DNA from: M3007 sp044350425
GTDB lineage: Bacteria; Bacteroidota; Bacteroidia; Chitinophagales; Saprospiraceae
Length of the DNA: 64,000 nt
Direction: 5' to 3'
Assembly: GCA_044350425.1 (NCBI GenBank)
Contig: JBILHS010000013.1
Location: 1-64,000, forward strand
The notes under the pieces are model-generated. The model was not told where the DNA came from. It saw only the letters and a list, made by a program, of their open reading frames with translations, and did no database searches. The position numbers were made by a program, and so were the translations under genes. This document shows, in pieces, positions 33,617-44,800 of the stretch. How positions within the stretch are numbered: the stretch's first letter is position 1; every line of letters starts with the position of its first letter.

Positions 33617-34003
33617 ATATCCCCCGGGGAAAATGCCCCTAACAGCCGTAGTTAAAACGTCTTGTTTGTAAAAAAGGATGTTTTGGTCTCTAATTCGATA
33701 GCTTGGGTATATTTCTAACCATGCTTGAAATTGTTCTCCGTATATTTGTCTGTATTTTTTAATCCATAATCTCAAGTCGAATTTTTCGCATGAAAAGTTA
33801 CTCCACCCTGTTTCGGGCGTACCCTGTACGTGCTGATTTACGTATTCAATCATTTGGCAAGTCCCAAAGGGTTGATATTCCTCCTTAGAATAATTTTCAC
33901 GATTTGTCCTGGTCCAGGTTGGGCTAGTATGGACTTTGGCATGGTTTTTCCTGCCAGAATATTCTCTTGTAATTACGCATTTTCGCATATTCTAATCTTG
34001 TTT
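33617..34003. other. 387-bp spacer without a credible gene
   Basis: The spacer precedes the giant HYR gene. A frame open from 33830 joins that gene but lies ahead of its signal peptide and is not judged coding. A small GGGGAAAATGCCCC hairpin lies near 33630. No clear LytTR direct repeat was found by eye. Confidence 0.5.
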
Positions 34004-37000
34004 ATGAAAACTAACTCTACCAATTCGCTTTCGAACAATTTCAAAACCTTGCCTAAGGGCTTTTCGGTTCTGCTGGCGATCCTGCTACTCCAATGCTGGA
34101 CGCTTTCTGCTCAGGTTTTGATCAACCCTGCAGCCGAGGGAGGTTTTCAAACAGGTTCAACCTTTGGTTCAAATGGTTGGAATGTTGCAAACGGAGGTGG
34201 TATAACCAACCAATGGTTTGTAGGCACCGCAGCGACCGGATTTGCCGGGCGCTCTGCTTATATCTCCAACGATGGTGGTACAACCAACGCATATACCAAT
34301 AATCCTGCTTCTGCGATCTCGGTAGTACATTTCTATCGGGATATTACTTTCCCAGCAGGTGTGCCGGAATTTACGCTTTCATTCAACTGGAAAGCAGATG
34401 GCGAAACAAGTTCCTTTGATGCCATCGTTGTGAGCCTGGCGCCTACATTCTATACGCCTACTGCCACCAATGTATCTTTGGGTACAGGTGTTTTGGCGCC
34501 TCCTGCCAATATGCTGGGAGGAATCACTGCTCCACAATTGTGGAATGAAGCAGGTGTCACCACAGCAACCTATAAAATTAAGAGTGCTGATATAGGCAAC
34601 TGTGCCAGCCCCGTAACCTTGCGTCTGATATTTACCTGGAAAAATGACGACTCCTTAGGAGACAACCCGCCGGGGGGTATTGATGCCATTTCTCTGGTTG
34701 GAAATCCAATGACCATCAATCGTCCTGTTGATCGCTGTACCGATGGCGCTGGTATTACCTATAATGGCACTCCGATTCCAGGCGCAGGCGAAACCGGCGT
34801 TTTCTCCTCAACGCCAACTTCCATTTGGCTGGTCAACAACGGCCCGGGTACAGCCACCTGGGATGTTTCAAGCTCATCGCCAAGTCCTGCCAGTGGGTAT
34901 TACGTCACTTATGCCTTCACGAACGATGCAGGTTGTGTTTTCAGAATTAGAGACACCATCAACCTGTATAAGGCGCCTGTAGCCCAGTTGAAGGATAAAA
35001 TATTTGATTGTGTCGAGCCATTGCAAGAAATACCGCTCGAACAAATGTTCGATGAAAACGTAAGCAATACCCGGGGGGGGACCTGGAGCGGTCTTCCGCT
35101 GAGCATATTGCCATCAGGCGACAGCGTTATAATTGTACCGAATACAGGTGGGTGTTGGGATGTGACCTATTCCATGGTGCCCAATCCAAATGGTTGTTTG
35201 GGTACATACTCCAGTACCAAGAAACTGCTTATTGTGTTGAAGCCAAAGCCCGATTTTACCATTAATGGAGATGGCGGAAATATTACGGAGTGTACGCCCA
35301 ACGATTTTGTCGCTAATGTTGTTAGAACAAGTTCAGGCGCTAATGCTATTTTGACTCTGAACGGGGCCCCTCAGGCATTTGGTTCTATTAACCTTCCAGC
35401 CCCTGATCCAGGTCAATCAATTACCTATAATTTCTGCTTAAAAGAGACGAACAATACACCGGCTGCATGTGGGTCTTTGCCTGGTGCCGGTTATGAGAAT
35501 TGCGCAGATTCGATCTGTAAGAAGGTGGTACTGTATAATGATGGACTTTGCGGTACCGGCACAGCAGCCTTTGACAGTGAATGTGTACCAGGATCCAGTT
35601 TAGTGGATGTTTGTGAGATAGATGTGACCCCCTTTATTAGGGTAGGCTGTTCATTTATTACGATTACGATTCCCATTAAAGTTACGGATGCCAGGTTAAG
35701 GTCTGAAAAGGACTTGATTTTTTGCGATGAAGAGGAATTTAGAGTTTATTCAGAGGGGTATGGAGGCTTAAAGGATATCCCCGGTTTTAACGTAGTATTG
35801 GGCACGCTGGATGGGGCTTCCACCATTTGCGATATTGCTACCTGGTGTCTGGATTACGGTTTTGGCTCCTGGTGTCCGTTTGAATGGCTGAATCCCTTAA
35901 ATTGGTGTGAAAAAACTCTGGCTCAAGTGATTAGCGATGCCATTGCGGCCTATATAGGTTCTGAAGGTACAGGAGGACAGGTTGTAGCAGATACAGACGG
36001 AGACGGTGCTTTTGATTTTACAGCTAGAGATTACAACACATTCCCGGATCAAAATGAAGTGCCTTCTGATATACCGAACAACATCACTACACCAGGAGGT
36101 GCAATAACGGTGCGCCACGTAGTTGGTTGGCCGTATAAAGCGGAGTCTGTTTGTGGGGCACCAACGGGTCAGGAGCTTAATCTACTGGATTTATTAGCCC
36201 CTTTATTTGACCTCATACCAGTGGCTGGACCGATAATAAATGGAGTAATAGCCACTTTAGGCTGCAACATACCCTTGGTATTTACAGATGCAAAAGATGT
36301 CATTGTCGGAGTCGTGAATAGTTCTCCTCCTACTTTTTTAAACTGCCCACCAAACGGGTATGTATTTACAGAAGACTATAGTTGTCAAACAGCGGCCAAT
36401 TGGTCGATCCCGATGGCTGAGGACGCCTGCTATGGGGGTAATCTTGTTTATATAGGCAGAACTTCGGGTACAGATGAAACTTCATTTTTTGGAACGCCTG
36501 ACGACATGCCCATAACCGTAGATGTTTCAGGGGTTTATCAAACTTCAGGCCCGATCCCAGGTTCCGTTCTGAGCTCGTCACCGGGAACTTACACGGTCAC
36601 CTATACGGCTTACAACTGCTCTGCAATCACTTCCGAGTGTTCCTTCCCAGTAATAGTAACTGCGGGGCAACCGATTCTGGCTTGTCCAAACGACATGGTG
36701 GTCTACACGGAGGTGGATTCATGCCATGCAGTGGTAACGGGGCTCTCGCCGACCTCTGGCGTGGGTTGTGCAACCATTATAAATTTTGAAGTTGATTATC
36801 CTGAGGTGCCAGGATTTGCGGATTTTTCTGTGATAACGGCATATTCGACCAATATGCCTGATAATAGAGGCATCCATAATGATGTGAGCGGTACGAGCTT
36901 CCCTGTAGGAACTACTACTGTAACCTATAGTATGCTGGTAGATTTAAATGCAGACGGAGACGCAGATGATGATGGTGAAAATACAGAAGTGTGCAGTTTT

Positions 37001-40000
37001 GATGTCACTGTTGTAGACAATCAAAAACCAATTGCCAAATGTGTGGATCAGGAAGTCAAATTGGATGTAAACGGTGCCGCTACTGTTTATGCAACTTCAG
37101 CCGGTGGTAGTCCCTATATGGACGGTGGATCCACAGATAATTGTGACCCTGATCCAACGATTCTGATCCAAAAGATTGGCGGCACTTACGCATCTTCACT
37201 TCCCTACGATTGTTCTGAGGTAGGAAACAACTTCATTAACCTTCGCATCCAGGATGCAGCTGGTAATCAGGCAACCTGTATCGCACGGTTGAGGGTAATA
37301 GATTATCTGGACGGTATTAATATTACGATGGATCCGCCAGAACTCTGTCTGGATGCCAACAATCCTTCTCAATTAGATTTCTCAAATTACCTGACGATTA
37401 CCCTGGCGAATGGCTTTAAAATCAAGCACGCTGAAGTGCCAGCTTATCTGGGGGGCTCTAATGGTTATTTTGGTATCACGGCCTTCTCGCATCCAGCAAC
37501 TGGCACCCCAGGTTCCATCACACTCGATGGTGTGTATACGCCAGGAACCGGGACTGGTTTCGTAACCATTTCCTACATTCTTTTGCCCGGCAACAACCCG
37601 CCTCCTGGGGGCAATTATGGCAATGTCGGGTGCTTTAAAGCAGAGCACGCCATCTTTGAACTCCGCCAGCCACTGGTGATGGCTTCTCCTGAATGCGAAT
37701 GCGTTAGTCAGGATGAGCGGGTGGTAAATCTGGACACACTCTATGGTGGTCTGGAGCCTTACACGATTCAATTCACCGGTGGCCGACTTGATGTATTTGG
37801 CGACGGTACGGTGATTGATTCTAATGGCCAGTACACGTATGACGTAGCACACGGTCATGATATCACCGATTTCGAACAGTTTTTGGGCAAACTGCTCATC
37901 GTATATACCCAGCCGGTTTGGTCCTTCACCATCGTAGATGCCCGCGGATGCGAGATCTTCCGTTCCGGCTCCTGCGACAATGACGACCTGACCGAAGGTC
38001 CGATGATCACTTGCCCACCATCCGATCATACCCTGACTACAGAAGAATATCTATGTGAAAGTCAATATACCTGGATGCACCCACTGCCTACAGATAACTG
38101 CGCAGTGGTACTGTATGATTACCGTATTACAAATCCTGATGGTAGTATTGATGGGCCACATACATTGAATGCCTTGTTGAACAGAAGGTCGCCTGGTCCA
38201 CTGGATGACTTCTTTGTTGCAACCTATGAATTCCAATTGGGATTGTCAGTAGTAACCTATTATGCAGAAGATGCTCAAGACAACTTGATCAGTTGCTCTA
38301 TGTATATCACGGTTTCAGATAATGATGCACCGCATTTCATCAACTGTCCGGCTCCACCAGTAGTTCAAAACGCAGAAACAGGACACTGTGATGCTTATGT
38401 AGATTTTGCCCTGCCATTGGCTACGGACAACTGTAGTATCCCAACGATAGTCAAAATAGACAACACTGGTCTGAATACAGGCAGCCGTTTCCCGGTGGGT
38501 ACCACCATCATGTACTGGGAGGCTAGTGATCCTTACGGAAACAAAGATACCTGTCAGATCAAAGTGATCGTAAATGATTATTGGCAAACTCCGATCCTGG
38601 CTTGTCCAACAGATAAACAACAGAACAACGACCCATGGCTCTGCGGCGCGAAGGTGTTCAACATCGCGCCTACTTATTCCGGGCCATGTAAAAATAACTA
38701 TGGAGTGACTTACTCCATCTTCGGCGATGCAGCCCTCACCCAGCGCAAAGACTGTGGGGTGACGGATGCAAGCGGCAAATTCTTTGATCTGGGAGACTCC
38801 TGGGTCAAATACACGGTTCAAAATCAACCGCTGCTGCTGATCACAGAAGTGACGCAGTCCGGTGCGGTCGACCGTCTGGAGATTTCCAACCTGGGGCCTG
38901 CAGACATTGACATTTCCTGCCTGGAGATCAAACGTTTGTCTGTCAATCCAGCGGCCAATCAGACCCTTGGACCGGTGACCTTGTTGCCTTCTCTGGCAGG
39001 CAGCAACCTGCCGGTGGGCAGCACCCGTGTGTTCAACTTTACCTTCAATGGCTCGGCCAGCATGCCGGCTTGCTATACTATTTCTTACATGGGCACCATC
39101 TTTGACGAGGTATCCACGAATGGTTATGCAGGTTGCAATGGATTTACGGGTGTTTTGAATGGTGGCGACGTGATTCGCAAATGCGAAGATGATTCCGATT
39201 CAGCTGCGGATTGGGTATTGGCAGAAAACTGCTACCCGCTTACCATTGGCGCGATCAACCCGGATCTGCAGGTGATGGCCAACAATGGCACCAAGACCTC
39301 GCTGCAATCCATTGAGCCCAATAAAGTTTCCTGCGTGTTTAAGGTGAACATTAAGGACAATGAATCGCCTTTCTGTGGCAGACTGACCACCAATACGACC
39401 TATAATGGCCCCGGCATCACGGGTGTCAGTGCTACAGCCTGTAACCGCTCCACGATCACGATCCCTGCAGGCAACTGCATCATTGGCGACATCGTGTTCA
39501 ATCGCACGGGTACTGCAACACCAGCCAATTCAACCATGACCCTGATCAGCCCTAAAGGCATCAAAGTGGTCATTACGGAGATCCCGGACGATTCACTGGC
39601 TACTTTGTTTGCGCAGAAGGCAGAAGGAATCTGGACATTGGATGTGGTTCCCAACCCTGGACAGACACCAACCATTACGGGTTGGTCCCTGACGGTGAAT
39701 TGTATTGCTCCGTTTGATGTGCCCAACCAGACTTTGCCGAATCAGGCTGGTCAGTGTGGAGCACCATTCACCTGGATTCACCCATTCTTTGTGGATAACT
39801 GCTTTGCAGGGACTATTACGGTAGCTTACACCAGTAACAATGCAGCATGTGTGCCACCTGGAGGGTCATTGCTTGGAACCTTGGTAAAAGGCGGTTACAC
39901 CAATACGCAGTTCTTCTGCGTAGGTACTACACTGGTAACTTACACGCTTACAGATGCTGCGGGCAATACTTCTACCTGTGGTTTCTCGGTGACCGTAAAC

Positions 40001-43000
40001 GATGTGGAAAAACCAAATCTGGTTTGTCCGCCACAGAAATTCATCAACCTGAATGGGGGCGAATGTGGCGCCTTTGTCAACTATGCACCAGTTTTAGCAA
40101 CGGATAACTGTGGTGTAGTAAGTACGGTAATGACGCCGCCATCTGGTTCCTGGTTCGGTATTGGCGACCATCTTGTGACTATTGTTGTCTCAGATGCTGC
40201 TGGAAACACTAAATCATGTACATTCACCGTAAGCGTCATTGAGTATATCCCTACAGACTTCAACCTGATCTGCAATGATCTGAGTAATGTATCCATGGAT
40301 GCCACCTGCGTTTATGTGGTACTTGCGGACGAAGTGTTGGAAGGCGACAATTACCATTGCTTTGATGACTATATTATTACGATCAAAAACTCCGCCAATC
40401 TTCCTGTTCCAAACAGCTTTGGACCGGCGGATATTGGCAAGTTGTTTGTCATCAAGGTAACAGATCCGGAAACAGGTAATTCCTGCTGGTCCAACCTGAA
40501 GATAGAGGATAAACTTGTTCCCGAGCTTACCTGCCCGGCAAATATTACCATCGCTTGCAGCGAATCTACCGGTGTTGCGAACACGGGTAACATTATGGTC
40601 AAAGATTGCAGCACAACCACCAACGTGGTGGATGATGAATTTGCAGACTTTGGAGAGTGTGGTAGCCCGCGTGGACAGATTGTGCGTACCTGGATCGTAA
40701 CAGATTTCTGGGGCAATCAATCCGCTTGTTCACAGACCATTACAATCACACCATTCAACTTACAGGATGTTGTATTCCCGGCAGAATCGACCGTTGATTG
40801 TGAAGCGGCTTACCTGGACGCCAATGCAACTGCACCTGTGAATACAGGTCGCCCAAGCATCAATGGAGCACCCATTGGAACGGGCGGTTTCTGTTCTGCT
40901 TCTATAGGATACACTGATGTAAGACTGGAAATTTGTGAAGGCAGCTACGAGATCTATCGTACCTGGCTGATTGCAAACACCTGTCTTCCACCTGGAGCAA
41001 ACAATCCGATCTCCAGGGTTCAACGGATCCGGGTGAAGGACTTTGGTGGGCCAACCTTCGTTTGTCCGCCAACAGTGACAGTTTCAACCAATCCATTCCA
41101 ATGCTGCGCAACCGCAGCGTTGCCAGGCATGATCGTTTCTGAAGGTTGCTCAGGCATCCTTGACCTGGAGGCAAAAGTGACCGGCATCAACCCTGCCAAT
41201 GGCAATATCATCACGTTTACGGTGCCTGGCTACCTGAGTGATTTCCCTGGTAACAACCATTGGACACCTGATACCCTTGCAGTATTCAATTATACACAGT
41301 GTCTGCCATTGGGCAATTATGATGTGCGTTATAAAGCTTCAGACGGATGCGGAAATACGTCTTATTGCAATTTCCAACTCAAGGTAGCGGATCTGGTACC
41401 GCCTTCTGTGGCCTGCGACCAGTTCACACAAGTAGCATTGACCAACAACGGTGAAGCAGTGATAAACGCCTCCACTTTTGACGACGGTACTACCGACAAT
41501 TGCTGCCTGGAAGATTTTGAGGTGCGTCGGATGAACTCAAACAGCTGTGACGGTACTTCATTTGATTCAACCGTTAAATTCTGCTGTGAGGATATTGGTG
41601 ATACCATTCTGGTAGTGTTCCGCGCCTATGACTGCCATGGCAATTCGAATGATTGCATGGTATCTGTTTTGGTGGAAGACAAGATCAAACCAACTTGTCA
41701 GGCACCTGCTCAGGTATCTGTAAATTGCGAGAACTTCGATCCAAGCCTCTGGTCTTATGGCAAAGCCGATGTGACTGATAACTGCTGTCTGGACACCAGC
41801 AAAGTGTATCTGGGCCAGATCGGTCTGACACACTCAGTGAGTTATACCCTGTTCGATACTGTTTGTAACAAGGGTACGATCACTCGCACCTTCCGCGCCT
41901 TTGACTGTGCGAATAACTCCAGTCAGTGCACGCAGCGTGTTATCGTGACCTACCTGCAAGACTATTTCGTGAAGTTCCCGAACGACGCGATCGTGACAGT
42001 GTGTGATGGTACTGGCAACTTCGGGGAGCCAAGCTTCTTTGGTGAAGATTGTGAACTTCTGGGCGTTTCATTTGCCGATGAGATCTTCACCGTCGTACCA
42101 GATGCCTGCTTCAAGATAGAGCGGACCTGGAGCATCATCAACTGGTGTACGTTCAATCCGAACCTGCCATTTGTTGAAGTACCGAATCCAAATCCGAACC
42201 CGATCTCCAATGCATCAGCCAACCTGGCTGGTCCGACGGTCTCCGCTTGCGGAACCCTGGCTCCGTGGGCGCCAACGGTAGTAAAAATAAACCCAACAGA
42301 TGCACAGGCTACGAACTACTGTTCGTTCTGGGATGCGAATGCAAACGGTTATAAGTACAAGCAAATCATCAAGATCATTGATGGTCAGGCGCCAACGGGA
42401 ACATTTGTTGTACCAAGCTGCGACAACCAGAACTGGCTCACGCCGAACAACAACCAGTTGTGGAACGAGTCCTTCTGGTGGGACAATGGCATTCAGACCC
42501 ATGACTTGTGCGAAGAACCCACGGATCTTTGCATCACGGGTACAGACGCCTGCTCTGGCTCGAATGTGAACATCGAATACCTCTTGTTCTTAGATCTGGA
42601 CAACGACGGAACGATGGAGACAGTGATTAATTCTGTGAACACCGGCATCGCCGGTCTGGGTTGGAACAGCGTATTGTTTAATAACCTGAACACGCCAAAC
42701 TTCGGTGGCGGTATACCACGTGCCTTTGATGAGCGCCTGGTACCAACCAACCAGAAGTATGGCTTCTCCATCCAGGAAACAGTAACAGGAACCAATAAGA
42801 CAGCCTGTGTGCGCTGGAACACCCAGCAGCAGCAGAGCACGTATGTGACGCCAGAGTTACCATTGGGTACGCATAAGATCAAGTGGTTCATCACGGATGG
42901 TTGCGGCAATAACAAAGAGTATGAATACACCTTTACGGTGCGGGATTGCAAAGCACCAACAGTTGTTTGTCTGAATGGCCTTGCTGTGAACATCATGCCA

Positions 43001-44497
43001 ACGGCCATGATCCAGTTGTGGGCATCCGACTTCCTGCAGTACACGGAAGACAACTGCACCCCTGCAGGTCAAATCAAGATCGGCATCCGCAAGTGCGGCA
43101 CCGGAACTGGATTCCCGGTGGACGCCAACGGCAACCCGATCACGAATGTGACCTTCGACTGTACCGAACTCGGCACCCAGTGTGTTGAACTCTGGGCGAT
43201 CGATGCAGCCGGCAACGCGGACTACTGCGAAACTTACGTGATCGTACAGGATAACCTGGGTAACTGCCCGATTGGCAGCCACATCAATGTAACAGGCGTA
43301 TTGAAAACAGAGTTGGCAGACGGCGTAGAAGAAGCTATTGTACAAGTCAATGGTACAAGCTCATTCACACCGCCCTATTCCTACTTCGATCTCACGGATG
43401 CGGGTGGTATATATCAATTGGTTAACAACGTGCCTTTGGACGCCACCTTCACGATCGCTCCGGAAAAAGACGACAACCCACTCAACGGTGTCACCACTTA
43501 TGACCTGGTGTTGATCTCTAAACACATCCTGGGTATAGAGCCATTGAACACGCCGTACAAGATGATCGCTGCGGATGCGAACAAGTCTGGTTCGATCACG
43601 ACGTTTGACATTGTGGAACTCCGGAAACTGATCCTCGGTATCTACACAGAATTGCCGAACAATACTTCCTGGCGTTTTGTGGACAAGGCGTTCACGTTCC
43701 CGAATTTGAACAATCCATTCCAGACAGCCTTCCCGGAAATGGTATCGGTAGCTGCTGCGATTTCAAGCCAGTGGGGCAAAGATTTCGCTGGTGTCAAAAT
43801 TGGCGACGTCAATAACACTGCGCTGGCCAATGCGACCATGCCGGCTGAAGAGCGCACTACCGTTACAGCGTTGTTTGACATTGAAGATCGCGAGGTGAAA
43901 GCAGGGGAAGCGTTTGAAGTAACCTTTAAAGCTGCACAGCAGTTGAAAGGCTTCCAGTTCACGATGTTACTCAAGGGGCTGGAGGTTGCAGGCGTACAGG
44001 AATCTGATAAAGTAACGACTGCAAACTTTGGTTTGATATTCGAAAATGCGGCAACGGTTTCGATCGATGGAACCCAGGACTTCACACTTCGTTTCCGCGC
44101 CACCAAGTCTGGCAAATTGAGCGAGATGTTGAGTGTTTCTGGTACGATCACGCGCGCTGAAGCATACGGCAATGAGGGGCGCATGGGGGTTGCATTCCGC
44201 TTCCGCTCTCAGTCAGGTTTGACTGTCAATGGTCTTGGCTTTGAGCTGTATCAAAACCAACCGAATCCGTTTGTGAACAAGACTTTCGTAGGTTTCTTCC
44301 TGCCAGAAGCAGCAGAGGCTACCCTGTCGATCATCGACGAAACAGGTAGGGTAGTGTACCAGCAAAAAGGTCAGTTCGCAAAAGGCGAGAATACGATCGC
44401 ACTCGATCGTGCCTTGATCAATACCACCGGATTGTTGTTCTATAAACTGGAAACAGCTACAGACAGTGCTACGAAGAAGATGATTCAGGCGAAATAA
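34004..44497 (+). CDS. 3497-residue HYR-domain T9SS-secreted surface protein
   Basis: The start at 34004 gives a signal peptide ending LSAQ (residue ~37). An in-frame ATG at 33830 would precede it by 58 residues. The protein is dominated by HYR-type domains, recognisable by CP(A)xx, DNC and FPVGTTxVTY with closing NDxExP, from about residue 778 to 3140. In between are a lamin-tail-like region (~1611-1780) and a P-domain-like segment (~1800-1903). Near the C-terminus are two dockerin-like repeats (~3155-3225: DLVLISKHILG, DIVELRKLILG), a cohesin-like domain (~3286-3390) and a type A T9SS sorting domain (~3410-3497). It is probably a cell-surface adhesin or scaffold. Many paired Cys suggest disulfides. 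Confidence 0.9.
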   Translation: MKTNSTNSLSNNFKTLPKGFSVLLAILLLQCWTLSAQVLINPAAEGGFQTGSTFGSNGWNVANGGGITNQWFVGTAATGFAGRSAYISNDGGTTNAYTNNPASAISVVHFYRDITFPAGVPEFTLSFNWKADGETSSFDAIVVSLAPTFYTPTATNVSLGTGVLAPPANMLGGITAPQLWNEAGVTTATYKIKSADIGNCASPVTLRLIFTWKNDDSLGDNPPGGIDAISLVGNPMTINRPVDRCTDGAGITYNGTPIPGAGETGVFSSTPTSIWLVNNGPGTATWDVSSSSPSPASGYYVTYAFTNDAGCVFRIRDTINLYKAPVAQLKDKIFDCVEPLQEIPLEQMFDENVSNTRGGTWSGLPLSILPSGDSVIIVPNTGGCWDVTYSMVPNPNGCLGTYSSTKKLLIVLKPKPDFTINGDGGNITECTPNDFVANVVRTSSGANAILTLNGAPQAFGSINLPAPDPGQSITYNFCLKETNNTPAACGSLPGAGYENCADSICKKVVLYNDGLCGTGTAAFDSECVPGSSLVDVCEIDVTPFIRVGCSFITITIPIKVTDARLRSEKDLIFCDEEEFRVYSEGYGGLKDIPGFNVVLGTLDGASTICDIATWCLDYGFGSWCPFEWLNPLNWCEKTLAQVISDAIAAYIGSEGTGGQVVADTDGDGAFDFTARDYNTFPDQNEVPSDIPNNITTPGGAITVRHVVGWPYKAESVCGAPTGQELNLLDLLAPLFDLIPVAGPIINGVIATLGCNIPLVFTDAKDVIVGVVNSSPPTFLNCPPNGYVFTEDYSCQTAANWSIPMAEDACYGGNLVYIGRTSGTDETSFFGTPDDMPITVDVSGVYQTSGPIPGSVLSSSPGTYTVTYTAYNCSAITSECSFPVIVTAGQPILACPNDMVVYTEVDSCHAVVTGLSPTSGVGCATIINFEVDYPEVPGFADFSVITAYSTNMPDNRGIHNDVSGTSFPVGTTTVTYSMLVDLNADGDADDDGENTEVCSFDVTVVDNQKPIAKCVDQEVKLDVNGAATVYATSAGGSPYMDGGSTDNCDPDPTILIQKIGGTYASSLPYDCSEVGNNFINLRIQDAAGNQATCIARLRVIDYLDGINITMDPPELCLDANNPSQLDFSNYLTITLANGFKIKHAEVPAYLGGSNGYFGITAFSHPATGTPGSITLDGVYTPGTGTGFVTISYILLPGNNPPPGGNYGNVGCFKAEHAIFELRQPLVMASPECECVSQDERVVNLDTLYGGLEPYTIQFTGGRLDVFGDGTVIDSNGQYTYDVAHGHDITDFEQFLGKLLIVYTQPVWSFTIVDARGCEIFRSGSCDNDDLTEGPMITCPPSDHTLTTEEYLCESQYTWMHPLPTDNCAVVLYDYRITNPDGSIDGPHTLNALLNRRSPGPLDDFFVATYEFQLGLSVVTYYAEDAQDNLISCSMYITVSDNDAPHFINCPAPPVVQNAETGHCDAYVDFALPLATDNCSIPTIVKIDNTGLNTGSRFPVGTTIMYWEASDPYGNKDTCQIKVIVNDYWQTPILACPTDKQQNNDPWLCGAKVFNIAPTYSGPCKNNYGVTYSIFGDAALTQRKDCGVTDASGKFFDLGDSWVKYTVQNQPLLLITEVTQSGAVDRLEISNLGPADIDISCLEIKRLSVNPAANQTLGPVTLLPSLAGSNLPVGSTRVFNFTFNGSASMPACYTISYMGTIFDEVSTNGYAGCNGFTGVLNGGDVIRKCEDDSDSAADWVLAENCYPLTIGAINPDLQVMANNGTKTSLQSIEPNKVSCVFKVNIKDNESPFCGRLTTNTTYNGPGITGVSATACNRSTITIPAGNCIIGDIVFNRTGTATPANSTMTLISPKGIKVVITEIPDDSLATLFAQKAEGIWTLDVVPNPGQTPTITGWSLTVNCIAPFDVPNQTLPNQAGQCGAPFTWIHPFFVDNCFAGTITVAYTSNNAACVPPGGSLLGTLVKGGYTNTQFFCVGTTLVTYTLTDAAGNTSTCGFSVTVNDVEKPNLVCPPQKFINLNGGECGAFVNYAPVLATDNCGVVSTVMTPPSGSWFGIGDHLVTIVVSDAAGNTKSCTFTVSVIEYIPTDFNLICNDLSNVSMDATCVYVVLADEVLEGDNYHCFDDYIITIKNSANLPVPNSFGPADIGKLFVIKVTDPETGNSCWSNLKIEDKLVPELTCPANITIACSESTGVANTGNIMVKDCSTTTNVVDDEFADFGECGSPRGQIVRTWIVTDFWGNQSACSQTITITPFNLQDVVFPAESTVDCEAAYLDANATAPVNTGRPSINGAPIGTGGFCSASIGYTDVRLEICEGSYEIYRTWLIANTCLPPGANNPISRVQRIRVKDFGGPTFVCPPTVTVSTNPFQCCATAALPGMIVSEGCSGILDLEAKVTGINPANGNIITFTVPGYLSDFPGNNHWTPDTLAVFNYTQCLPLGNYDVRYKASDGCGNTSYCNFQLKVADLVPPSVACDQFTQVALTNNGEAVINASTFDDGTTDNCCLEDFEVRRMNSNSCDGTSFDSTVKFCCEDIGDTILVVFRAYDCHGNSNDCMVSVLVEDKIKPTCQAPAQVSVNCENFDPSLWSYGKADVTDNCCLDTSKVYLGQIGLTHSVSYTLFDTVCNKGTITRTFRAFDCANNSSQCTQRVIVTYLQDYFVKFPNDAIVTVCDGTGNFGEPSFFGEDCELLGVSFADEIFTVVPDACFKIERTWSIINWCTFNPNLPFVEVPNPNPNPISNASANLAGPTVSACGTLAPWAPTVVKINPTDAQATNYCSFWDANANGYKYKQIIKIIDGQAPTGTFVVPSCDNQNWLTPNNNQLWNESFWWDNGIQTHDLCEEPTDLCITGTDACSGSNVNIEYLLFLDLDNDGTMETVINSVNTGIAGLGWNSVLFNNLNTPNFGGGIPRAFDERLVPTNQKYGFSIQETVTGTNKTACVRWNTQQQQSTYVTPELPLGTHKIKWFITDGCGNNKEYEYTFTVRDCKAPTVVCLNGLAVNIMPTAMIQLWASDFLQYTEDNCTPAGQIKIGIRKCGTGTGFPVDANGNPITNVTFDCTELGTQCVELWAIDAAGNADYCETYVIVQDNLGNCPIGSHINVTGVLKTELADGVEEAIVQVNGTSSFTPPYSYFDLTDAGGIYQLVNNVPLDATFTIAPEKDDNPLNGVTTYDLVLISKHILGIEPLNTPYKMIAADANKSGSITTFDIVELRKLILGIYTELPNNTSWRFVDKAFTFPNLNNPFQTAFPEMVSVAAAISSQWGKDFAGVKIGDVNNTALANATMPAEERTTVTALFDIEDREVKAGEAFEVTFKAAQQLKGFQFTMLLKGLEVAGVQESDKVTTANFGLIFENAATVSIDGTQDFTLRFRATKSGKLSEMLSVSGTITRAEAYGNEGRMGVAFRFRSQSGLTVNGLGFELYQNQPNPFVNKTFVGFFLPEAAEATLSIIDETGRVVYQQKGQFAKGENTIALDRALINTTGLLFYKLETATDSATKKMIQAK

Positions 44498-44512
44498 GAT
44501 AGAGATCGTAAA

Positions 44513-44543
44513 CCTCGGAGGTCTTCAAGACCTCCGAGGTTAC
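44513..44543. repeat. 31-bp palindrome with CCTCGGAGG core
   Basis: AACCTCGGAGGTCTT, a central C, and the exact complement lie 15 nt past the stop codon of the giant HYR gene. It shares its core with the palindromes at 25515 and 58353. Confidence 0.9.
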
Positions 44544-44545
44544 AC

Positions 44546-44630
44546 AACAGCCCCGGCCCGTTCAGACGGCGTCGGGGCTGTTGTTGTACCGGCGGCTTCA
44601 GCCGCAGGAAATCTTGCAAAAAAAGCAGCA
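44546..44630. repeat. Two-hairpin intergenic element, copy 2
   Basis: The sequence nearly matches 26237-26321: ACAACAGCCCCGG...CGGGGCTGTTG, then CGGCGGCTTCAGCCGCAGG and an A-run. It follows the palindrome directly and probably terminates the HYR gene. The rest of 44498-44800 shows no gene. Confidence 0.8.
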
Positions 44631-44800
44631 ATCCTGCCCTGCAGGCCCCTTGGGAATTCGGTCATAGGAAATGCCCATGAATGGAAACAAACTATTTTGG
44701 GAGAGTGCCAGCCTGTTTTATTCAATAAAGTCACGCATCATGAAAACCAAACCTCCCACTTCAAGGTTCTCCTATCCACCATGTGCCATAACCTTCTACC

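Noticed and set aside
33830..34003. N-terminal extension of the giant HYR protein from ATG 33830
   Set aside because: It would place 58 residues before a well-formed signal peptide at 34004.
33617..34003. LytTR direct-repeat operator before the HYR gene
   Set aside because: I looked for paired 9-bp repeats spaced 12-13 bp and found no convincing pair by eye.
37382..38029. 215-residue antisense frame in the HYR gene
   Set aside because: It is a shadow of HYR repeats; no start context or domain supports it.
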